NCBI GenBank assembly: GCA_029817715.1
Contig: JARUPY010000607.1
Span: forward strand, 1,488,001 to 1,552,000
Direction: 5' to 3'
DNA from: Melastoma dodecandrum
Taxonomy: Eukaryota > Streptophyta > Magnoliopsida > Myrtales > Melastomataceae
Length of the DNA stretch: 64,000 nucleotides
The notes under the pieces are model-generated. The model did no database searches. It was not told where the DNA came from and saw nothing but the letters and a program-made list of their open reading frames with translations. Both the position numbers and the translations under genes were made by a program. Of this stretch, positions 57,071 to 64,000 are shown piece by piece; the stretch's first letter is position 1, and every line of letters starts with the position of its first letter.

Positions 57071-57718
57071 GCGTCGTCTTGGAGGAAGTCTCATCCCTTC
57101 TTATGCTATCAGCTTCAAGCCTCGACCAGTGCCTGACAGCCCTCCTGGCTTTGGTAGCAAGTGGTCTTCTATGCCGAAATAGATAACCTTACAATTCACA
57201 GGATGTTACTATTCCAAGAAAACTGCTTCCTAATACATGAAACCTTAACAAGAGAACAGATGAATATAAGGAGTTTATAACTGGATCAGTCCTTCGGAAG
57301 GAGAGTTACCTAAGGAGTTTTATGAAGCATCACCTAAAGAAGCTGGGCATGAATAAGTAGATAAGACTGGGGATAACTAAAGAAGATGCAAGAAAGGCAT
57401 GTAAAGATGCAGGAATATTACCTAAAAATGCACGAGTATCAGCTAAAATGCAAGAATATCACATAAATGGTGAAAATAGATAAACATGACGTTTTTGGGT
57501 TTTCTGGGTTTTCTGAATGTTTTTGGAGTTTTGAAATTTTCTGAATGTTTTTGGATTTTTCGAAAACGAGGGGATTCATGAGAGATTGAAGTCTAAGAGA
57601 CCACTACCCTGGATAACACATTTGAGAAACTTAGAAAGCCATGGATTGGAAAACTCAAATGGTTTTTCTCTGTGTGTTGCTGTAATTCGCTCTGCCCAAC
57701 TCCATGAATGGGAGTGGC

Positions 57719-57726
57719 TATTTATA
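57719..57726 (-). promoter_or_regulatory. TATA box of a virus-like promoter
   Basis: Minus strand TTATAAATAGCC lies about 160 bases downstream of the 68-bp duplicated motif at 57889-58023, resembling an enhancer-plus-TATA arrangement. A short frame (57767-57576) follows but has no recognised product. Confidence 0.4.
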
Positions 57727-57888
57727 ATATAAGCTAAGCTAGAAAAGCTTGGCTGTGGATTTTCCACGAGGCCTTTGTAAAAAGGTAAAACTAATGGAGC
57801 TAAAAGCTAAAAAAAACTAGTGGAGCTAAAAGCTAAAGTTAGCTGTCTTCACGTGCCGGCCTTATTATCAAGGAATCTTTGGCACCTT

Positions 57889-58023
57889 AGTCAAAAAGTC
57901 TTTTGTCTTGGCTTGCCGACCTTATCTTGAAAATCTTATCTTCACATGGGCGGCTAAGTCAAAAAGTCTTTTGTCTTGGCTTGCCGACCTTATCTTGAAA
58001 ACCTTATCTTCACATGGGCGGCT
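57889..58023 (-). repeat. 68-bp tandem duplication upstream of the virus-like TATA box
   Basis: Two units (57889-57956 and 57957-58023) of AGTCAAAAAGTCTTTTGTCT... differ at one or two positions. A diverged third partial match lies just left (57845-57895, GTCTTCACGTGCCGGCC). On the minus strand each unit contains AAGATAAGG and TTGACTTAG motifs. Confidence 0.7.
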
Positions 58024-58208
58024 ATTCCTTTGGTCTTTTCCCCCAGGAGTCTTGTGAGTGCTCCTTCGTCCTTTTGTGAGTGGAAGATGGTCCCGCATGT
58101 GACGATCCTGGGCCTGAGCTTGAACTTGGTGATCCTGGGCCTAGGTCCACTTTCGTTAGAAAGTTCTGGGCTATTTCATCCCAGTGTATGCTATCTTGGC
58201 TGTGTTGT

Positions 58209-58480
58209 GTACTGTTCTGGTGGTCGAAGCTTCTATCTTGTACAACTCCTCGTTTAAGTATTTCCTTATGTACTCCATTGTCCATATTGTTCCAGAGTTG
58301 TTTGTGATAGTCGTATTCCTGGTATCCGAGCCCAGTTTGTTTTAATTACAGTGTGTTAAACTCATTTTCTTATTCTTTTTGAGGAGGAGAGAGATTGAGA
58401 CTAAGAACCCTACCTGAAGAAACACCTTGCCTTAATACCCATGGATAATCCTATAGATATAAGTCCAGCTGTGATGACCG
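58209..58480 (+). pseudogene. Endogenous pararetrovirus piece: intergenic region, primer site and ORF1 start
   Basis: 58209-58320 matches the intergenic region of the pieces at 56.5 and 60.4 kb. The primer site at 58320-58332 (TGGTATCCGAGCC) has one change from the canonical tRNA-Met site. Leader sequence follows, and an ATG at 58441 opens a frame for about a dozen codons before sequence switches near 58480 to the inverted protease-RT piece. The ORF is therefore broken at its very start. Confidence 0.55.
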
Positions 58481-59949
58481 CTCCCATCACACTAGACTTT
58501 AGCCATTTCTTTCTTCAGCTGGGCTTCCAATGGGCTAGTGTATCTGCTAATGTTGGGCACAAAATCTCTTAAGTAGTTAACAATTCCCAGAAACTGCTGG
58601 ACTTGTTTCATGGTTAGATTTGAGTCCGGGAATTTTAACAGTTCTTGGGCTATGTGTGGTCCTGGATAATACTATCCATCTGAGAGTCTCATTCCCAAGA
58701 ATTCAATGGTAGTTTCAAACAATTTTACCTTCTTCTCAGAAAGCATTAGTCCATACTTTTGCACAAGGTCTGCAAATTGTCTTAGCAAAAGTTCATGTGA
58801 ATGTCTGTCAGGACTGAATAATAAGATGTCATCAATGTAAATCAAGGCTGAGTCCTGAATAGGCCAAAATATCTTAGTCATAGCTTTCTGGAGTAAAGAT
58901 GGGGAAGTCTTAAGTTCGAAAGGTAGTACCTTCCATTGGTAATGTCCATTTGGGATACAAAATCCCGTTTTCCATCTTTCTTCAGGGTAAATGCCAAGTT
59001 GCCAGAAACCACTTTTAAGGTCAAACTTTGAGAATAGTTTTACCTTGGCTAGTGACGCAAATAATGTCGTTCTATTTGGCAAGGGGAACTTGTCATCTTT
59101 TAGGAAGTGATTCAGAGGTTGGTAGTTGATGACTAACCTTTTCTTACCTCTGATCTGTTCTGAATGCTTGTTAACATAGAACGCTTCACATGCCCATGGT
59201 GAGTTTGATGGCTCTATCAAACCCTGTTGCATCAAAGAGAATCACTCTTCTCGAGCTAGGCGAGCATAATCGGGTTTCATACCAGAATGACTTGCCTTGG
59301 TAGGGTTGATATCCTCATTCTGTTTGAAGGGCAGACTCACAAAAAACTCTTGGTTTTTCCATAAAGGATGCGGGCATTTCTGCAAAAACTCAGTGTGGTT
59401 TTCTGGAAAAGATGAGCTAAACAGTTGTCTTGCCTGTTCTGCAGGCTCAATGGAAAACATTTGGGTAAGTGTCGTGTATGGTTTGAAGTTTCCATAATAT
59501 TTGAGTCCTGTAGTCAAGATGTTTAGCTCTGGCAGCTGCTGCATTAAATTCCATCCTAGCACTATGTCTCTTCCAGGAAGATCAGTGGCATATAATGAAG
59601 CCTTAATAGTGCAATTATGAAAAATCATGATCTTCAGACTTTTAGTCTTATACTGAGTATAGAACAAATCACCCGATGCAGCAATGAATGACTTTTGGTG
59701 GGGAACAAGGAATTCTTGAGGTACGATCGCTGGGTTGATCATACTTTCTACAGTACCTGTGTCAATAAAGGCAATCGTAGTTACCGGTCTGTGATACTTT
59801 GAAAAGTATACCTGCACCTTTATATGTGGGGCAACATGTGTTGCGGCTATGAGCGGAATTTCCTTATCCTTGAGTGGTTGAGAGCTTTCTTCATTTTCAG
59901 AGCTCTCTGCATTTTCGATCTGCCTATGCAGGCCACCTTTCCCAGCCAA
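58480..59949 (-). pseudogene. Endogenous pararetrovirus protease-reverse transcriptase fragment
   Basis: On the minus strand the frame 59949-59242 includes an aspartic protease signature (FIDTG, near 59760) and the second protease half (IVLGWNLM, near 59560). After an in-frame TGA at 59242, the frame 59235-58672 holds RT: RLVINYQPLN, FSKFDLKSGFWQ and the YIDD active site (near 58835). A further stop at 58672 precedes a remnant of the thumb region, which ends near 58480. RNase H, capsid and movement domains are absent. The RT is of caulimovirid rather than Gypsy type by its motifs. It is inverted relative to the viral pieces on both sides and cannot be functional. Confidence 0.8.
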
Positions 59950-60570
59950 CTGGAGGCTATATAATCATTTTATCACTAGGATCATTGAATTCGAAAGGGA
60001 AGAACCTTCTTGGAAATTCCCCAGACACCTAAAGCGTATCCATTTCTACATCCAGTGGCTGAATATGTATATCCAAGATAAGACTGTTAAGTGTATACTT
60101 AAAAGGGTCCAAGCACATCTTGCCTATGATGGATCAGATGACCCTGATAGAAATTGGTACCTCTATCCTTATGATGAACCTCGTATGCGCTGCCTTAATA
60201 AGCTTAAAGCTCATATGCAGTATCGTAGGTTCCTTATCTGGTACCGTAAGAAATATCTATATTGGAACTCTGCATAAGTTCCAGCTACTTTCTTCCGCTG
60301 TATTTTTCGACTCTTTGTTTATAAAATTTCTGAAAATTTGCATTATATATAGCAAGTGCATTATTAAATATGTCCTCAAGGTTTTTCATATTTGCACATC
60401 CATTCCTGAACCTTGTTTTCACCGACCTTGTACAATTATCGTGTTAGTTGTACTGTTCTGGTGGTCGAAGGTTCTATCTTGTACAACTCCTCGTTTAAGT
60501 ATTTCCTTATGTACTCCATTGTCCATAATGTTCCAGAGTTGTTTGTGATAGTCGTATTCCTGATATCAAT
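59925..60570 (+). pseudogene. Endogenous pararetrovirus piece: terminal ORF end and promoter
   Basis: The + strand has an open frame from about 59940 to a stop at 60275-60277. The product is basic and aromatic-rich (for example FPRHLKRIHFYIQ) and of unknown function. It is followed by a TATATATAGC box (about 60344-60353), leader-like sequence and a degenerate primer site (TGATATCAATATGG near 60561). It is an inverted repeat of 56437-57070 over about 640 bp, with few differences. The open frame is better preserved here than in the other copy. Confidence 0.6.
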
Positions 60571-62830
60571 ATGGAATAGGCTTTATAATATTTTTTTATA
60601 AAAAAATAGAAAACGGAATTTATTTCCTCATCTCCCTCTGTTTCCTGCAGAAAATTTTTGAGCTATAATCTCCAATGAAACGGCGTCATCACCTTAAGGA
60701 TAAACCCAGGCGTCCTCCGGTACAAAAGTGTAACATTGATCTTGTTCTTTTGATTCTTTTACTTGGGGGGAGAAGAGACGTGACTTTCGTTCGGTAATTG
60801 GTTCGCCCGAGAGGAAGTAGTTGTTTCGTCCAGATCACTCAAAGCTCATCCCGTTCAAGGATGTGGAAGCTATTCAGGGACACGCATCGCAGGAGTTAAG
60901 GAGCTTACTTGAGTGTAACGTGATGTACGAGAAAATGAGGTGATGAGGTATGTTAATGTTCGACACAATCGTTGAGAAACACGCGGCTCAATGGTTGAGA
61001 TGTGATGTAATCCAACATGGTAGATAATCTCGAAATCCTAGGCATCGGTTAAGATCTCATGTGTATATATATAGGCATTTCATATATCCTTAATTTTATA
61101 TTTTTAGTTTTAGGCTTAATTGTGTTTTTATCAAGACTCAAAAGAGTGAATATTAGTATTTTCTTTGATCGAGTGTCACCCTCTTCTATCTATCCATTTC
61201 TATAACAAAATGACATTTCCTCGTTTGTTTGAAACTTGGTTTCCGTACACTTTCGTTTCATACTTCATTTGAAAGAATTCCTCGTATATCTTATTTTTGT
61301 TAACGGCTAAAACTTCTTTTTTTTTTTTTGCGCTTTTACTTTCAAATTTAGTTAACGAGTGAAAAATCAAACCCGTACTCGTTTGCGAGAAATTTCACTC
61401 GTTTGCTCTCGGTAAACGTGGTCCTTTTTTTTTTTGTCTTTTTTCCATGATTGTGCATGACGTGGCGACAGGCTGTAAAGGAGGGAATCGCCGCCATCCG
61501 GCAAGCTGAAGATAAGGGACCCTCCCCCGGTGTTCTTCACGTGTTAGTCCGGCCGCCCACAGCTTCGTGGGTGACTCCGTTGGTTGGTGGGGTGGCCACT
61601 TGCCCCAGTTCAATTGGCAAAAGTCCCATTTGTTTGAGGGTTGGTAGGGATTTATCCCCACTATTTGAATTTGGTCGGTTCCTTTTCCTTGTTGAGTCAC
61701 CGGTGATATTGACCCGGTGTGGGGTGGACTGACTGCGTGTAGTCTATTGTTATTACTACTAACTGGATCTGGTCAGTTTAGGGCAGTGGCAGACGCATGT
61801 CCAACGTAGGACTTGACTCAGAGTGGACAAAGTGAAATGGAAAAGTCTTCACTTCCTGAACACCAAGTTGGGGGTAACTATTATTAATTTGTGGGATTAA
61901 GAGGGAGGGAGGGAGGGGGGGTTAGGCAAATATACGCCCCACCATGTGAGACCCCCCAGCTACCACCAATACTACCACTTCTTCTCGTGCGTTACATTAC
62001 ATATATTTCTTGGATAAGGATCGAGTGTTTATACGACAGCTCCGAGACCAGCTCACATGCATTGTCGCGTTGTTCAGACAATTTTATTATTGACTGCTGT
62101 TTATCTAATGAAAGCCGCCGACAAATAGGTATCTCGTTCTCCCTCTGTCTCGCGTTTTGTTTGATTTCTTTTTTTTTTTATTATTATTATCTTTAATCTT
62201 TTCAATTAAGCATATCCTTACCTCCTGGCCCACGGATGACCCGAGTATTACTTGCCCCAAACGACAACCTTTTTTCTTACAACTAACTGGTCGAGAGGAA
62301 ACAGACGTTTCTTGTCTTCTTTACCATTGGGGGAAATTTGACTGCGTTTTCCAAGACCTGATAGTCCCATTATTATTATTTTTATTTTATTTAATGTGGT
62401 TACGTAGCTATGTGTATGTAAGAGGATTAGTTATCTTGACTTATTTCATGGCTTGATATATATTATTCTCCTGAAGACTCATTCGGACACGCTTACCCCG
62501 GAGATCCAACCTAGTGAGGGGCCTGTAAGGCCCATTTAGCCCAATGGATTCTTAGTGGGCCGAACGGGAGAGGTTGATTTATAAGGAAGGAAAGCGAATT
62601 TTGGGACACGAAATTTAGTAAGATTTGTCCGAACAGAAAGGGGTGAGGGGCAGGGAACCAACAACGTTTATGAAGGCAAAGTGGATCGACGACGCCTTGA
62701 CAGGGAAGCGAAGGCGGAAGCAGAGGTTTTTGTCTGGCCATTTTCCAATACTTGCCTTTTTCCCCATTCCTGCTGCACGCCGACAGACCAGAAAGGAGCG
62801 CCGAATCGACCCTCCTCTGATCGTCCCAGC
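60571..62830. other. Intergenic, no gene supported
   Basis: AT-rich DNA contains homopolymers (61318-61329, 61422-61436), a GGGAGGGAGG run (61904-61920) and short unsupported frames. The region 62500-62830 could be 5' flank of the MFS pseudogene. Confidence 0.5.
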
Positions 62831-62844
62831 TGTCTTTTCATTCA

Positions 62845-63580
62845 GGCTACTAGCGTTGTGCTCGGCCTGTTTCTCCTCTCAACCTCTGTCATGGGTGACA
62901 ATACTTTCGTTCACTGCTACTATATCTTTCCTAGCCATTTCTCTGATGATTATCCTCCTAATGGCACCTCTCCCCGTCCCGGTCAAAATGACGCTGTTTC
63001 GCTCAAGGGAGAGAAGGCCGGAAACATTAGGTTGTCTTCAGACGAAATTGTTCACGAGGATGTTGATGACAAAAGCAAGCCGCTGCTTTTAGGACATGAT
63101 GCGTTGGCCAGTCTTGGGAGCTTTCGTGCTGACCTTGTGATGCCGACATGCTTCTAGCAGAAGGCGGGAGGGCGGTGAAGAAGAAAGGAGAACAAAGAAA
63201 GGGGTGTTGGCTCTGGAGTAACAGTGCTTAACATGGCCCAGATCGGAATCGCCCAAGGCGCACACGATACCACCCTCTTGTTGACCTTCTTCAGCTTTGG
63301 CAACTTTGTGGGGCGGCTAGGCGGAGGTGTCCTCGCCGAACGTTTTGTGAGGTTAGTATTGGCCTAATTTTCAGGACCGCATGGAGTTGCTTTGCTCGAG
63401 GCCGCCAGTGTATCATGCCTGGGTCCCGACTGCTTCAGGATCACCTTCCTTGTCCTCGCGGGGGTCAGCTGTCTGGGAGTTGTCCTGAACATTATTTTGT
63501 CGATCAGGATAGAGCCAGTCTACCAAATGCTCTATGCTCGCGGGTCATTCAGGCAGCCTGGGAGCTCAAATCACTGACAG
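62845..63580 (+). pseudogene. Nodulin-like/NFD4-type MFS transporter remnant
   Basis: Pieces in three frames follow the order of plant NFD4-like major facilitator proteins. A membrane span (ATSVVLGLFLLSTSVMGDN, 62850-62905) shifts frame into SFTATISFLAISLMIILLMA and PVPVKMTLF. Then come the loop KSKPLLLGHDALASLGSF and MLLAEGGRAVKKK, then GVGSGVTVLNMAQIGIAQGA with GNFVGRLGGGVLAERFVR (63215-63355), and finally CFRITFLVLAGVSCLGVVL and RIEPVYQMLYARGSFR (63430-63555). Relative to the family at least two segments are deleted (the span before GVGSG and several spans after ERFVR), and at least two frameshifts occur. No N-terminal half is seen. Confidence 0.75.
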
Positions 63581-63867
63581 AAGAAGGTGTGCACATCTCA
63601 TGCCCGCTAGATCGTCATCTACCTATAGTAATCGAAGCAGAACGGAGTAGACAGAAACTGCGGCAATGTGCAACTGCCTGATGCTGTCGGGCTTCTCATG
63701 TGTAAGGGATTGTTAGATTAAATAGACAAAACCTTCATGCGATACATTCCGAGAAGAAAAGAAAAACATTTCTTCACGTATTGCAACATGGTCACACACT
63801 ATCTAAGACTGAATTGCTCTCCAGGAACGACAAGAACAAGAGGACAGGAGATGTTTGCCATGATCAT

Positions 63868-64000
63868 TCATGTGGGCTTCATGTCATGGAACAACTGAGC
63901 CCACAACGAGTGAGCATTGAAGTCATCGTCGCCGTAAACAACCTTCGGCCCTGGACTTGGAGCCATCCTGTGAAGAGGGGCAGACACAATCGGGGTCCTG
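63868..64000 (-). CDS. C-terminal exon of an unidentified minus-strand gene
   Basis: On the minus strand an open frame enters from the window edge and ends at a TGA (63868-63870). It reads ...MAPSPGPKVVYGDDDFNAHS and then LWAQLFHDMKPT. A CTCTTCACAG acceptor-like sequence lies just before GATGGCTCC (about 63967), so the exon may begin there or the frame may extend beyond the window. I do not recognise the family. Confidence 0.4.
   Translation of the reverse strand, partial: RTPIVSAPLHRMAPSPGPKVVYGDDDFNAHSLWAQLFHDMKPT

Noticed and set aside
1..64000. CRISPR arrays, tRNA and rRNA genes
   Set aside because: None recognised by eye. The genome is a plant nucleus, so CRISPR is not expected, and a tRNA scan would be needed to exclude tRNA genes formally.

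Overview
The window is nuclear DNA of a flowering plant, almost certainly a eudicot. Coding genes have short GT-AG introns, there are plant-only families (class II KNOX, PLATZ, RHY1-type RING, plant serine-rich proteins), and copia, Athila, Tekay-like, MULE-like and pararetroviral insertions lie between the genes. I cannot name the species from sequence alone. Myrtales is a guess without decisive evidence.

Layout. 1-312 is the last exon of an unidentified + strand gene. 708-2678 (minus) is a TM9/EMP70 protein whose 5'-UTR intron probably holds a ~400 bp inverted-repeat element. 5.2-14.4 kb holds three paralogous small genes with an RRPYHRNC-x-CALHK motif. The first is split from the other two by a ~6.2 kb internally deleted copia element. 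That element has a 9-bp-TSD Mutator-like element carrying pyruvate decarboxylase exon sequence inside one LTR, and a small stand-alone retropepsin-like gene lacking the catalytic Asp in its leader. 16-17.6 kb is a five-exon KNAT7-like homeobox gene. 18.6-20.3 kb has a frameshifted stress-protein-like gene and a Raf-like kinase pseudogene. 20.4-35.3 kb is retrotransposon: a long Ogre/Tat-like LTR remnant, then an Athila array in the order tail-LTR-internal-LTR-truncated internal.

36.3-51.1 kb is gene-rich, with all genes on +: RHY1A-like RING E3 ligase, a plant-specific 506-residue protein, a possible His/Pro-rich peptide, a PLATZ transcription factor whose first coding exon is only the ATG, a nine-exon multi-pass membrane protein, and a serine-rich small protein.

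52-60.6 kb is a second repeat block: a decayed Tekay-like Gypsy element (minus), a ~107 bp piece of plastid atpB, and rearranged endogenous pararetrovirus pieces (protease-RT in one orientation; terminal ORF, promoter and tRNA-Met primer site in both). 62.8-63.6 kb is an NFD4/nodulin-like MFS pseudogene, and the window ends inside the last exon of a minus-strand gene.

No operon-like cooperation is expected. The coherent themes are local duplication of a small gene family, nested transposon insertion beside or inside genes, and capture or relocation of host, plastid and viral sequence.
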